Source: Cloacibacterium sp047601505 (GTDB lineage Bacteria > Bacteroidota > Bacteroidia > Flavobacteriales > Weeksellaceae). Taken from it: DNA of 64,000 nt. Location of the stretch: contig NZ_JASGJD010000001.1 in NCBI RefSeq assembly GCF_047601505.1, positions 2,666,001 through 2,730,000 on the forward strand, read 5' to 3'. Numbering within the stretch: position 1 is the stretch's first letter; each line of letters begins with the position of its first letter. Shown here in pieces: positions 44,850 through 53,359 of the stretch. A program made the position numbers and the translations under genes. The notes below the pieces were generated by a model. That model saw nothing but the letters and a program-made list of their open reading frames with translations. It was not told the DNA's origin and did not search any database.

Positions 44850-46022
44850 ATGCTAAATAAAGCCCGCAATTTTGTAGAACACTTGTTCAAAGATAAGTTA
44901 TCTTCAGAATACTTGTATCATAATTTTGTTCATACTTCGGAAGTTGTAGAAAAAGCCGAAGAAATATTGAAACATTCTGAGGTCTCTTCGGAAGATTATG
45001 ATAAGGTTTTGCTTGCGCTTTGGTTTCATGATATAGGATATGTTGTAAACTGCCAAGAACACGAAAAAGAAAGTGCAAAAATCTTGAAAGAATTTCTTGC
45101 AAACGAAGATGTTTCGGAAGAATATATTGCAGAAGTTTCTCAACTTATTCTGGCAACAGATAAATACCACACACCAGAAAATTTCTTAGAAAAAGTGGTA
45201 AAAGATGCTGATACAGCGCATATTGCTTTCAAAGAATATTCGGAAAAAGCCAAACTTCTGAGAAAAGAATGGGAAATTCTTAATGCTAAACAATTTACAA
45301 CAGAAGAATGGAATGCTTTGAACCTTAATTTCCTTCAAAATATGCATCAATATTATACCGATTATGCAAAGGAAAATTGGGAACCTAAAAAACAAAAAAA
45401 CATTAAAAAACTCGCAAAAAAAATAGAAAAAAAGGAACTCGAAAATAAAGATGTAGAAATGAATGTAGAAAAAAAAGAAATAAAGGAAACAAAACCAGAC
45501 AGAAGTGTAGATACGCTATTTAGAGTTACGCTGAGCAATCATACCAGATTGAGCGATATTGCAGACAGCAAAGCCAATATTTTGCTTTCGGTAAATGCTA
45601 TTATTATCTCTGTTTGTCTTTCTGTATTGATTCCAAAATTAGATGCTCCTAAAAATTCGCATCTTGTTATTCCTACATTTTTACTTATTTTATCGAGTGT
45701 TCTTACTATTATTTTCGCCATTTTATCTACAAAACCAAACGTTACCAACACTACATTTACCAACGAAGATGTAAAAGCTAGAAAAGTAAATCTTTTGTTT
45801 TTTGGGAATTTTCATAAAATGACTTTAGAAAACTATCAGGAAGCTATGCAAGATATGATTAAAGACCGAGAATACATTCATAATTCTTTGGTTAAAGATT
45901 TATATTTTTTAGGCTCTGTTTTAGACAGAAAATACAAATTGCTTTCTATAACCTACAAAATATTTATGGCAGGAATTATCATTTCCGTACTTTCTTTCGC
46001 TTATGCTTTTGTTCAACTTTAA
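44850..46022 (+). CDS. HD phosphohydrolase fused to a Pycsar-effector-like membrane domain
   Basis: 390 residues from the ATG at 44850 (a TTG three codons upstream is less likely). Residues 1-170 are an HD domain: NFVHTSEVVEKA (His28), LALWFHDIGYVV (His60-Asp61) and VVKDADTAHIA (Asp119/121), a complete metal site. A highly charged linker (about 178-218, KKQKNIKKLAKKIEKKELEN) leads to the DUF5706 / Pycsar effector (PycTM) domain: LFRVTLSNHTRLSDIADSKA, NILLSVNAIIISVCLSVLIP, a second helix IPTFLLILSSVLTIIFAIL, and a last helix near the C-terminus. PycTM proteins can damage membranes when a cyclic mononucleotide binds, but no cyclase is in the window. The enzyme may act on a (cyclic) nucleotide. 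It is divergent from the phosphoesterase fusion and convergent with the GAF gene. Confidence 0.85.
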   Translation: MLNKARNFVEHLFKDKLSSEYLYHNFVHTSEVVEKAEEILKHSEVSSEDYDKVLLALWFHDIGYVVNCQEHEKESAKILKEFLANEDVSEEYIAEVSQLILATDKYHTPENFLEKVVKDADTAHIAFKEYSEKAKLLRKEWEILNAKQFTTEEWNALNLNFLQNMHQYYTDYAKENWEPKKQKNIKKLAKKIEKKELENKDVEMNVEKKEIKETKPDRSVDTLFRVTLSNHTRLSDIADSKANILLSVNAIIISVCLSVLIPKLDAPKNSHLVIPTFLLILSSVLTIIFAILSTKPNVTNTTFTNEDVKARKVNLLFFGNFHKMTLENYQEAMQDMIKDREYIHNSLVKDLYFLGSVLDRKYKLLSITYKIFMAGIIISVLSFAYAFVQL

Positions 46023-48325
46023 TTATTGAAAAACAAAGAAACCCGAAGAGCAAACAAACCCGTAACCCCTTGCAAATCTTGAACTTCTAAAAATTCAACA
46101 TCATTTTTCAAAAGATTTTTCTCTTGAAGTTTTGCAATATAGCCAAGGTACTCTTTTTCGTGTTCTTTTTCTAAATAAACAATAGTCATTTTACCTGGAG
46201 TGGTAAGCCTTTCGGTAGAATTTTTAATGAGCGCTTTGTCTAATCTTTTTTTGATGATTTCGTAATAAGAATTGTAAGCTCCATCTACATCAAACCTTTT
46301 TTCATCCATTCTAAAACGGATGTTTACTTTTTCGTTATACACAAAAATAAGTGGTGCCAAATCTAAATGAATTGGCAAACGAGTTTTGAAACTTTCTAAT
46401 TGATGCTCTACAAAACACATGGTTTCTAACTGCCAAAATCTCAATTCTTTAATAACATCACCAGAATATTTTTGATTAGGAGAAATGCTTTGTCCCACAA
46501 ACAAATTATGCTCTACTCCATCAGATTTAAAACGTTCGTAGAAATGAGGAAAAATATGTTGAGCCAAAGTTTGTTTTTCGTCTAAAATATCCGCAATCTT
46601 CCTATTGATAAGAGTTATAGATTCGTCTAATTTATTCCTTTGAATATAAAAAAGTTCAGATTTAGGAGAAATTTTACCAAAATAATGATGAATATCGTGC
46701 TTCAACTTTTCCGAAAGTGTTTCTTCTTGAATTTCTCTTAAAGCAGGATGAATATTATTTTTTAGATATTTTTGAATTTTACGTTCCGTATCTCCTTTCA
46801 AATCGTTGTTCAGACTGTCTTTTAAACGCAAAATTTTGCTTTTCATTTTCTCAGAACCGTTTGGAATTTCATCAAAAATATTCTGGAGAGAAAGAAGCTG
46901 ATGGTTCAAATCTTCTAACATATATTTTATCCTTTTTTCGGAAGACGAACGAATATCCGTTTGTCCAAATAAAGGAATAAGTTTTTTGAAAGAAATCTCT
47001 TTCAAAGTGTACATTTTATTAGAAATCATCGCATTGAAATACTTTTCGGCTTCGTTGCGAAACTTCCACACTACGCTTTCGTGAATGCTGGTGTATTCTC
47101 TTTGTATAATTGCTTCAATTTGATTGTTTTTCTCAAAATTAAAACGGTCTATCGGAAAGAGAATAACATCCAAAAACGGCTCTATTTTCTTCAATTTCAA
47201 ACCATTAAAAGAATTCGGAATAGAAGAAGTAAATTCTAAAGCTGCAAGAAATTTACCATCTTTAACGATAGGAATAATCATAAAACTTCTTATATCATGT
47301 TCTTCTAAAGATTGATAAGATGGTATTTTTTTTATTTCTTCGTCTAAATTAATAATATCTGAAACAATGATAGGTTTTGGGTTATAACTGATATTAGAAA
47401 TGGCTTCGCTTCTAATTTTTTTATTGAATAAACTGAGCCAAAAATCTAAAATTGGAGTAGTGAAAACGTTATTATAGAAATCTAATTTCTGCAAATTATG
47501 GTTTTTAGCATCATATAACATGAAACCAAAATTAATCTGAGGAATATCAAACAATGATTTGAAAATATCATTCATATTGTTTGGCAAAGGATTTCCTGGG
47601 TTAATCTCAATAATGTTAGATTTCAATTCGGAAAGTGCAATTTCTACGGTGCTATCTACCAAAGTAATAATGGTAAAACCTTTTAGATACCAAGATTCTG
47701 GCGGGAAATATTTTTTCCACATTTTTACATCGTCCATATTATCCATCAAATAATTAACAATTTCATCTGAAGGAATTTCGGCATTTTCTATGGGATAAAT
47801 CTCTGTAAAATCTGAGTTTATCGTTATTTTATAATGTTTTATAATTCCATTTTTATCAGGAATATCATAATAAAATGGAAGAGAAGTTCTAATATCTTTT
47901 TTAAAATAAGATTGCAAAATAAGACAACAGCAGAAAATATAAAATTCGTCGTCATCTACTTGTCTAAATTCCATACTGAAATCTCTACCTGCTTCGTTTA
48001 AAATATTTTTAAAACGTTCGGTATAATTAAAAGTAATATTGGTAATAGGAACGCTTGCTGCTTTTATTTCGTTAAGAGTAAGCCCCGTAGGAAATATATC
48101 TGCTAATAAAAGTCTTATTAAATCTGCATGTTTTTCTAACAAGGTTTCGTCTTGAAAACCTTCTCTAAATTCTTTGAAATTTTTTGTTTTTTCGATAAGA
48201 GATTCTGCGTACTGCGCACGATATTCTAATCTATCATTATAGCGAATATGCTCCAAAACATCCAAATATTTTTTGAATGATATATAAACTTTAAAAGGAG
48301 AAACTCTGGAGTATTTTTCTGTCAA
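46019..48325 (-). CDS. GAF domain protein of unknown function
   Basis: 768 residues, cytoplasmic. The start is a TTG (TEKYSRVSPFKVYISF); the next Met is far inside the conserved region. The middle (about 270-400) is a GAF domain: DAKNHNLQKLDFYNN..., YNPKPIIVSDIINLDEEIKK, DIRSFMIIPIVKDGKFLAAL and EFTSSIPNSFNGLKL. The flanking 250-residue N-terminal and 350-residue C-terminal parts are helical and not recognised; a C-terminal stretch (LNHQLLSLQNIFDEIPNGSE) looks coiled-coil. Bacteroidota have such long GAF proteins without an output domain. Stop overlaps the convergent HD gene by 4 bases. Confidence 0.75.
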   Translation of the reverse strand: MTEKYSRVSPFKVYISFKKYLDVLEHIRYNDRLEYRAQYAESLIEKTKNFKEFREGFQDETLLEKHADLIRLLLADIFPTGLTLNEIKAASVPITNITFNYTERFKNILNEAGRDFSMEFRQVDDDEFYIFCCCLILQSYFKKDIRTSLPFYYDIPDKNGIIKHYKITINSDFTEIYPIENAEIPSDEIVNYLMDNMDDVKMWKKYFPPESWYLKGFTIITLVDSTVEIALSELKSNIIEINPGNPLPNNMNDIFKSLFDIPQINFGFMLYDAKNHNLQKLDFYNNVFTTPILDFWLSLFNKKIRSEAISNISYNPKPIIVSDIINLDEEIKKIPSYQSLEEHDIRSFMIIPIVKDGKFLAALEFTSSIPNSFNGLKLKKIEPFLDVILFPIDRFNFEKNNQIEAIIQREYTSIHESVVWKFRNEAEKYFNAMISNKMYTLKEISFKKLIPLFGQTDIRSSSEKRIKYMLEDLNHQLLSLQNIFDEIPNGSEKMKSKILRLKDSLNNDLKGDTERKIQKYLKNNIHPALREIQEETLSEKLKHDIHHYFGKISPKSELFYIQRNKLDESITLINRKIADILDEKQTLAQHIFPHFYERFKSDGVEHNLFVGQSISPNQKYSGDVIKELRFWQLETMCFVEHQLESFKTRLPIHLDLAPLIFVYNEKVNIRFRMDEKRFDVDGAYNSYYEIIKKRLDKALIKNSTERLTTPGKMTIVYLEKEHEKEYLGYIAKLQEKNLLKNDVEFLEVQDLQGVTGLFALRVSLFFNN

Positions 48326-48352
48326 CCTATTTTTTTGGTAAATTTATAAAAA

Positions 48353-48376
48353 AAGCCCAATCAAAAGATAAGGCTT
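48353..48376 (-). terminator. Terminator at the end of the sulfur locus
   Basis: Short hairpin AAGCC / GGCTT with a 14-base loop and T-run on the minus strand, about 60 bases after the sirC-TauE stop. Confidence 0.5.
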
Positions 48377-48434
48377 CTTTGGTTTTTATGGTAAAAATTG
48401 TGTTTTTTATTTCTTATTTCGAGAATTCATTTGA

Positions 48435-49967
48435 TTAGAAAAAACTCAATACCGTTTTTATAATACTAGATAAACTTAAACCCATTACCAAAACTCCAAC
48501 GGCAATAAACATATATTTTGAAGGTACTTTTGAGGTAAGTCTTGCAGAAAACGGTGCGGTAATAATTCCTCCAATTAACAATCCTAGAACAATATTCCAG
48601 TGGTGAATCCCGATGGTGTAGATAAAAGCAATTGCACTGGCTACCGTTAAAATGAATTTTGCAACCGTAGAACTCCCTACTACATATCTTGGTGTATAAC
48701 CATTTTTGATAAGTGTACCGGTAACCAAAGGTCCCCAACCGCCACCAGTAAAAGAATCTATAAACCCTCCAAAAACTCCCAAAACTTTGAAATTTGCTTT
48801 TCTCTTAGGATATTTCACCGAATCTTTCTTTAAAACAGAATTTTGAAAAATCTTAAATCCTAAATACATCGTGTAAAGAGAAATAAATGGTTTTACGTAC
48901 TTTGCATATTCTTCGCCTAAAAAAGAAATGGCTGCTACTCCTATAATTACCCCAATAATTGCAGGTAATACAAGCTTTTTCACCATGTTTTTGTTAACGT
49001 TTTTCAGTTTGTAGTGACTAATACTTCCTGCCATAGAAGTAAAAGATTCTGCCGAGTGAATACTTGCTGTAACGATATGTGGTGCAATACCAAAACTCAA
49101 TAAAATAGTAGTACAAATTACTCCATAACCCATCCCTACAGAACCTGCAACTATTTCTGCTACAAATCCTGTAAACATCATCCACAAGAATCGGTTGTTA
49201 TCTTTATTCAACAATAAAGAAACATCTGCCCAAAGGTTAAAATATTTAATGATGAAAAAAGCAAAAAACAATACCAAAACCGCTCCCATTATCAATAATG
49301 TATTGTTAACGATTCTTCTGGCTCTTTTTACCACCAAAACAGATTTTTCGAGCTGAGAAATATCCGAAATATACTTATCAAAATCTTCTGGATGCGAAGA
49401 AAGGTTCTCAGTAACTTTATTTAGAATGTGTACTTTATTTTTAAAATCACCAGACAATTGATTTCTCAATTTATTAAGATTCAGAATTAAATCGTCTAGC
49501 TGTTCTGGTAAAGATTCGTGCAACGTTTCTTTGAGTCTTTTGGCAATTGTAGGAGATTTACCATTGGTAGAAATTGCTATTTTAAGATTTCCTTTATTAA
49601 CGATAGAACCCAAATAAAAATCGCACAATTCTGGTTGGTCTGCCGCATTTACCAAAATTTTTCTAGCGTTGGCAAGTTTTTTAATTTCGGCATTAATTTC
49701 TCTATTGTTAGTAGCAGCCACCACAAAATCTACCTCATCCAAGTCTGTTTCATCAAATGATTTTAGTTTTATAGAGACATTTTGATAATGATCATCAATT
49801 ATTTTTAAATCTTCTAAAAAATCTGGTGAAACAATTGTTATTTTTACTTCGGGGTTTTGTTTCAGAAGTGTTTCAGTTTTTTCTAAACCAATATTACCAC
49901 CGCCTACTACAAGGAAATGAGCTTGGTCTGTTTTTAAGAAAATCGGGAATAGCGTATTTCTACTCAT
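48435..49967 (-). CDS. Precorrin-2 dehydrogenase fused to TauE/SafE (TSUP) permease
   Basis: 510 residues. Residues 1-205 are the NAD-dependent precorrin-2 dehydrogenase/ferrochelatase half of siroheme synthase: HFLVVGGGNIGLEKTETLLK (NAD site), FVVAATNNREINAEI, VNAADQPELCDFYLGSIVNK (the catalytic Asp position) and LKIAISTNGKSPTIAKRLKE. Residues about 225-510 are an eight-helix permease of the sulfite/sulfate TSUP family, with GFVAEIVAGSVGMGYGVICT and the second half repeat GVFGGFIDSFTGGGWGPLVT, then YVVGSSTVAKF. One protein therefore joins cofactor synthesis for sulfite reductase with anion transport. It lies 6 bases after the TonB receptor gene and is the last gene of the locus. cobA supplies its precorrin-2. 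Confidence 0.9.
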   Translation of the reverse strand: MSRNTLFPIFLKTDQAHFLVVGGGNIGLEKTETLLKQNPEVKITIVSPDFLEDLKIIDDHYQNVSIKLKSFDETDLDEVDFVVAATNNREINAEIKKLANARKILVNAADQPELCDFYLGSIVNKGNLKIAISTNGKSPTIAKRLKETLHESLPEQLDDLILNLNKLRNQLSGDFKNKVHILNKVTENLSSHPEDFDKYISDISQLEKSVLVVKRARRIVNNTLLIMGAVLVLFFAFFIIKYFNLWADVSLLLNKDNNRFLWMMFTGFVAEIVAGSVGMGYGVICTTILLSFGIAPHIVTASIHSAESFTSMAGSISHYKLKNVNKNMVKKLVLPAIIGVIIGVAAISFLGEEYAKYVKPFISLYTMYLGFKIFQNSVLKKDSVKYPKRKANFKVLGVFGGFIDSFTGGGWGPLVTGTLIKNGYTPRYVVGSSTVAKFILTVASAIAFIYTIGIHHWNIVLGLLIGGIITAPFSARLTSKVPSKYMFIAVGVLVMGLSLSSIIKTVLSFF

Positions 49968-49973
49968 TCAAAT

Positions 49974-52550
49974 TTATTTTAAAGTATATTTCAGCGTTAC
50001 ACCAAAAGTAGCAGGATCGCCTATTACTCCGGCATAATGCCCGGCACTGCCCGAAGCAGCCAATAATTGTTCGTAATAATCTCTGTTAAATAAATTTCTT
50101 GCCCAAAGGTTGATAGACAAACCATTAGATGCTCTGAAACCTACTCTACTGTTTACTAAATAATATCCAGAAATGTTTAAATACTGTGAAGGAGAAGGAC
50201 TGGAAGAAAAATTCGACCTGAAGAATACATCTGCTCCCACGAAATAACTTCCTTCAAAACCTAGAAAATGTCCATCAAAAGAATCTTCTGCCCCGAAAGA
50301 ACCAGACCATTTAGAAATTCCCGGAAGTCTGCCTCCCGAAACATCTTTAAAAGCTAAGCTTCCTCCTACTTCTTCTAAAGGCACAGGTGCATTGGTAAAT
50401 TTCACATATTTGCCTTCTGTATATGCCAAAGCAGCATTGAATACAAAATTCTGAATTCTTATGTTACCATCTATTTCCACACCTTTTACATTTACTTTTT
50501 CGGCATTTGCAAGATAACCTCTGTTTACACCAGGTTCTGGAGTTTGCACTTGAGTTTGGTAATCTTTGATGTCATCATTAAAAAATACCACATTAAAAAT
50601 TGAATTAGGTGTAGGTTTTGTTTTTACTCCCACTTCAAAATGTCTTACAGATTCTGGTTTTATTTTTGCTAAATCTATCAAAACTTGTCCGTTAGCTGTA
50701 GGCAAACCACCAATATTAACTCCAACTGGTTTATAACTTAAGGAATATGTAGCAAAGGTATTGAAATTATTGTTCACATTGTACTGTAAAGTGAGTTGAC
50801 CTGAGAAATTTCCTTCTTTAGCATCCGTATCGAAAGCTTGGTTGGTATAGACTTTATTTTTCAATGCAATAAGAGCTGGGTCTGTAGTTTGCAATCCGCC
50901 ATAAGTTTCTCTTTTATAATTGGCTATTTTTTTGTCATAATTATATCTTACGCCCGGCAAAATGTGAAATTTTTCGGTAATAGCCCAATCAACCTGACTA
51001 AATATTGCTAAACTTGTACTTTGAATTCTATTGGTAGTTCTAATTCCAAAATTATCAAACAAACCAGGTGTACTCCATAACGAACTGGTAGAATCTTGTG
51101 CAAAACGCCATTGTGCAGAACCCGCTTCTTCCGTTTGTACAGGGTCTGAATTAAGGTCTTGCCACAACCCGAATACACCAATTACACCATGCAATTTTTC
51201 GGTTAAATTACCAGAATATCTTATTTCCTGAGACCACTGTTTATGAACCGAATTCCCCGAAGAAATCGTAAAAACAGGCAAACCAATGTAATCTCTATCG
51301 TTAAGTGGAGTCCATTTCCAATATCTAAACGCAGAAGTAGAGGTAATTGTACCTTTTCCTAATTTGAAATCTGCATTCAAAGAAACCCCTCCAAGCTGAT
51401 TATCAGCTTTGGAAGGAGTATCTAAATCTACTTTCCTTTCGAAAGCACTGTTATATGGAATTTCGTAATTTAAATCTTTAATAATATTATAAAATTGTCT
51501 GTAAGCAGCTCTTTTTGTAGTTACAACTCCCGCAACTGGCCAACCGTAACCATCTGGTTTTTGGTCTGTAATGTCTGCATTTAAAGTAACTTTAATATTA
51601 TCCGTTGGTTTATATAAAAATTGAGTTCTTACCCCAATATTATTAATGTCATTTATATTATCTTGAGTGTGAACGTTATACAAAAGTCCGTTTCTCTGAG
51701 TTCCAGAAAACGAAATTCTGGCAGCTAATTTTTTAGAAATTGGACCAGAAAGAGAACCTTTAGCTTGTAAAAAACCATAATTTCCTCCGCTAATTTCAAA
51801 ATTCGCAGTCGGGCGGAAAGTAGCATCTTTCGTTGTAATATTGAAAGCACCAGCCGTAGTATTTTTCCCAAAAAGAGTACCTTGAGGACCTCTAAGAACT
51901 TCTATTCTTTCAGTATCAATAAAATCTAAAGCTGTAGCTGCCGGTCTTGCATAATAAACTCCATCCACATAAAAACCAACTCCGGGATCAATTCCGTCGT
52001 TTGTTAAACCAAAAGTAGAACCCAAACCTCTAATATTAAGTGTTGTATTTCTTGCATTAGAAGCATACAATTGTACGGTTGGCACCAATTCTTTCAATCT
52101 ATTTACCGTAAAAGAACCAGTATCGTCTATTTTTTTCGCAGTTAAAACTGTAATTGGAATTGGAATTTTCTGAATTTCTTCGCTTCTCCTTCTAGAAGTT
52201 ACCAAAACGGCTTCAATATGCTTTTCAATTAAATTCAATTTGATGGTAATGGTAGGTTGATATTCGTCTAAAATGACTTCAGATTTTTGGTATCCTTTTT
52301 TATTAACTTCCAAAACTACAGGAAAATCATTCATATTCTGAAGTTTGAAAGTTCCTTCTGCATCAGACCTTACAGAGTATTCTGTACCTTTTATTTTAAT
52401 AATTGCGTCGGTAAGTGGCGTATTGTCATAATCTACCACATATCCTTTTATTATTTTTCTTTGTGCAATTAGAATGCTGTCTTTTTCTTGAGCGTAGGCA
52501 AAATTTTGATTAATAAATAATAGCCCTAAAACGTAAATGATTCTTTTCAT
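49974..52550 (-). CDS. TonB-dependent receptor of the sulfur locus
   Basis: 858 residues. Signal peptide (MKRIIYVLGLLFINQNFAYAQ), a carboxypeptidase-like regulatory domain (KGYVVDYDNTPLTDAIIKIK, GTFKLQNMNDFPVVLEVNKK), TonB contact VLVTSRRRSEEIQKIPIPIT, plug (TVNRLKELVPTVQLYASNAR, LNIRGLGSTFGLTNDGIDPG, RIEVLRGPQGTLFGKNTTAG) and a barrel ending TFGVTLKYTLK. The plug type is that of receptors for iron complexes or small organic compounds. Placed between the Rrf2 regulator and the TSUP permease fusion, it probably carries a sulfur compound (sulfonate, sulfate ester or similar) across the outer membrane; that is inferred from position alone. Confidence 0.88.
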   Translation of the reverse strand: MKRIIYVLGLLFINQNFAYAQEKDSILIAQRKIIKGYVVDYDNTPLTDAIIKIKGTEYSVRSDAEGTFKLQNMNDFPVVLEVNKKGYQKSEVILDEYQPTITIKLNLIEKHIEAVLVTSRRRSEEIQKIPIPITVLTAKKIDDTGSFTVNRLKELVPTVQLYASNARNTTLNIRGLGSTFGLTNDGIDPGVGFYVDGVYYARPAATALDFIDTERIEVLRGPQGTLFGKNTTAGAFNITTKDATFRPTANFEISGGNYGFLQAKGSLSGPISKKLAARISFSGTQRNGLLYNVHTQDNINDINNIGVRTQFLYKPTDNIKVTLNADITDQKPDGYGWPVAGVVTTKRAAYRQFYNIIKDLNYEIPYNSAFERKVDLDTPSKADNQLGGVSLNADFKLGKGTITSTSAFRYWKWTPLNDRDYIGLPVFTISSGNSVHKQWSQEIRYSGNLTEKLHGVIGVFGLWQDLNSDPVQTEEAGSAQWRFAQDSTSSLWSTPGLFDNFGIRTTNRIQSTSLAIFSQVDWAITEKFHILPGVRYNYDKKIANYKRETYGGLQTTDPALIALKNKVYTNQAFDTDAKEGNFSGQLTLQYNVNNNFNTFATYSLSYKPVGVNIGGLPTANGQVLIDLAKIKPESVRHFEVGVKTKPTPNSIFNVVFFNDDIKDYQTQVQTPEPGVNRGYLANAEKVNVKGVEIDGNIRIQNFVFNAALAYTEGKYVKFTNAPVPLEEVGGSLAFKDVSGGRLPGISKWSGSFGAEDSFDGHFLGFEGSYFVGADVFFRSNFSSSPSPSQYLNISGYYLVNSRVGFRASNGLSINLWARNLFNRDYYEQLLAASGSAGHYAGVIGDPATFGVTLKYTLK

Positions 52551-52598
52551 TGATGATAATTATTTTAAAAAATTTGTTGATTTGTAATTCTAAAAACT

Positions 52599-52685
52599 TT
52601 AATTCTTATAAGTTTTTTTAGACGATTTTCTTTTAAAATAATTAGCTACAACTGCTCTTGGAGTTATTTTGATAATAAAATCCAT
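52599..52685 (-). CDS. Candidate small protein, 28 residues
   Basis: The frame begins MDFIIKITPRAVVANYF and ends KRKSSKKTYKN with a TAA. It is basic and lies wholly inside the leader of the TonB receptor transcript, 85 bases after the expected transcription start. I do not recognise it; chance cannot be excluded in AT-rich DNA. A second frame just upstream (start in about 52700) would encode a 20-residue peptide ending SKSSCS. Confidence 0.3.
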   Translation of the reverse strand: MDFIIKITPRAVVANYFKRKSSKKTYKN

Positions 52686-52777
52686 TTAAAAATTTAATCT
52701 TCATATCACTCTATCTTTCATTGATTTTGAAATAATACTTCTTCCTTAGAAATACCTTTTTACATTATTTAAAGGTG

Positions 52778-52785
52778 CAAATATA
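52778..52785 (-). promoter_or_regulatory. -7 promoter element (TATATTTG) of the sulfur-locus TonB receptor
   Basis: Exact TAnnTTTG on the minus strand. Confidence 0.65.
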
Positions 52786-52789
52786 CATA

Positions 52790-52801
52790 AATTATATAAT
52801 T
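52790..52801. promoter_or_regulatory. Candidate operator palindrome AATTATATAATT
   Basis: A perfect 12-base palindrome 4 bases upstream of the -7 element, followed by a second partial copy (TATATAATTA, 52804-52813). A plausible site for the adjacent Rrf2 regulator; AT richness weakens the case. Confidence 0.4.
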
Positions 52802-52874
52802 CCTATATAATTAGTATGAATTATATTAACAACAATTATATGTTACAAATAATTGTTAAAAAATTTGGTTAAAA

Positions 52875-53294
52875 TTAATGGTGTTCGATAGCCATTTGTT
52901 CGATGGTTTTGGCAAGAATTGGCAACGTAGCGTCTCTTACTTCTGTAAAGAGCAATTTAATACTACACGTATCTTCATCTATGCAATCTTCACATTTTTG
53001 ATAGTAATTAATTGAGACGCAATTTACCATAGAAACAGGCCCATCTATAAACCTTATAACCTCTAAAACAGTAATTTCCGAAGGATTTTTAAGGAAAGAA
53101 TATCCGCCATCTGCACCTCTTTCGCTTTTTAGAATTTTATTTTGTTTGAGTTCTCTCAAAATAGTTTCTAAAAATTTGTACGGAATTTTTACTTTTTCAG
53201 AAATTAATTTAGCTGAAATAGGTCTCTTTTCTTCGATATTTTTAGAAATAAATATCAAAGCTTTAATGGCATATTTTACTTTTTTTGAAAGCAT
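52875..53294 (-). CDS. Rrf2 family transcriptional regulator with four cysteines
   Basis: 139 residues. N-terminal winged helix (YAIKALIFISKNIEEKRPIS, AKLISEKVKIPYKFLETILR, wing SERGADGGYSFLKNP) followed by the dimer helix. The loop that binds an Fe-S cluster in IscR and NsrR holds Cys92, Cys101, Cys104 and Cys110 (CVSINYYQKCEDCIDEDTC). The related cysteine regulator CymR has no such cysteines, so this one may sense redox state or an Fe-S cluster as well as sulfur. Lying within the sulfur locus, it is the likely local regulator of cys genes and of the TonB receptor. Confidence 0.9.
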   Translation of the reverse strand: MLSKKVKYAIKALIFISKNIEEKRPISAKLISEKVKIPYKFLETILRELKQNKILKSERGADGGYSFLKNPSEITVLEVIRFIDGPVSMVNCVSINYYQKCEDCIDEDTCSIKLLFTEVRDATLPILAKTIEQMAIEHH

Positions 53295-53313
53295 ATTTTT
53301 TGGTAATACTTTT

Positions 53314-53321
53314 CAAAAATA
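53314..53321 (-). promoter_or_regulatory. -7 promoter element (TATTTTTG) of rrf2
   Basis: Exact TAnnTTTG on the minus strand, 19 bases before the ATG, in the 65-base gap after cysI. Confidence 0.55.
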
Positions 53322-53359
53322 CAAAATATCCTAAATCTTTCCTAAAACTTAATTTTATT

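Larger units (their letters stand above)
52551..52874. other. Leader and promoter region of the TonB receptor gene
   Basis: 324 bases between the rrf2 stop and the receptor ATG. It holds an exact promoter (52778-52785), a palindrome just upstream of it (52790-52801), a 28-codon reading frame (52599-52685), a second short frame ending in SSCS, and an AU-rich hairpin AAAAACTT / AAGTTTTT close to 52600. The leader RNA would be about 220 bases, long for a constitutive gene. Confidence 0.5.

Noticed and set aside
44822..46022. A complete Pycsar anti-phage operon
   Set aside because: Only the membrane domain resembles the effector; no uridylate or cytidylate cyclase gene is next to it or anywhere in the window, and neighbours are ordinary genes.
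52685..52720. Second cysteine leader peptide (frame ending SKSSCS) before the TonB receptor
   Set aside because: It has a single Cys codon and no clear terminator follows, so it does not support attenuation as the cysH leader does.
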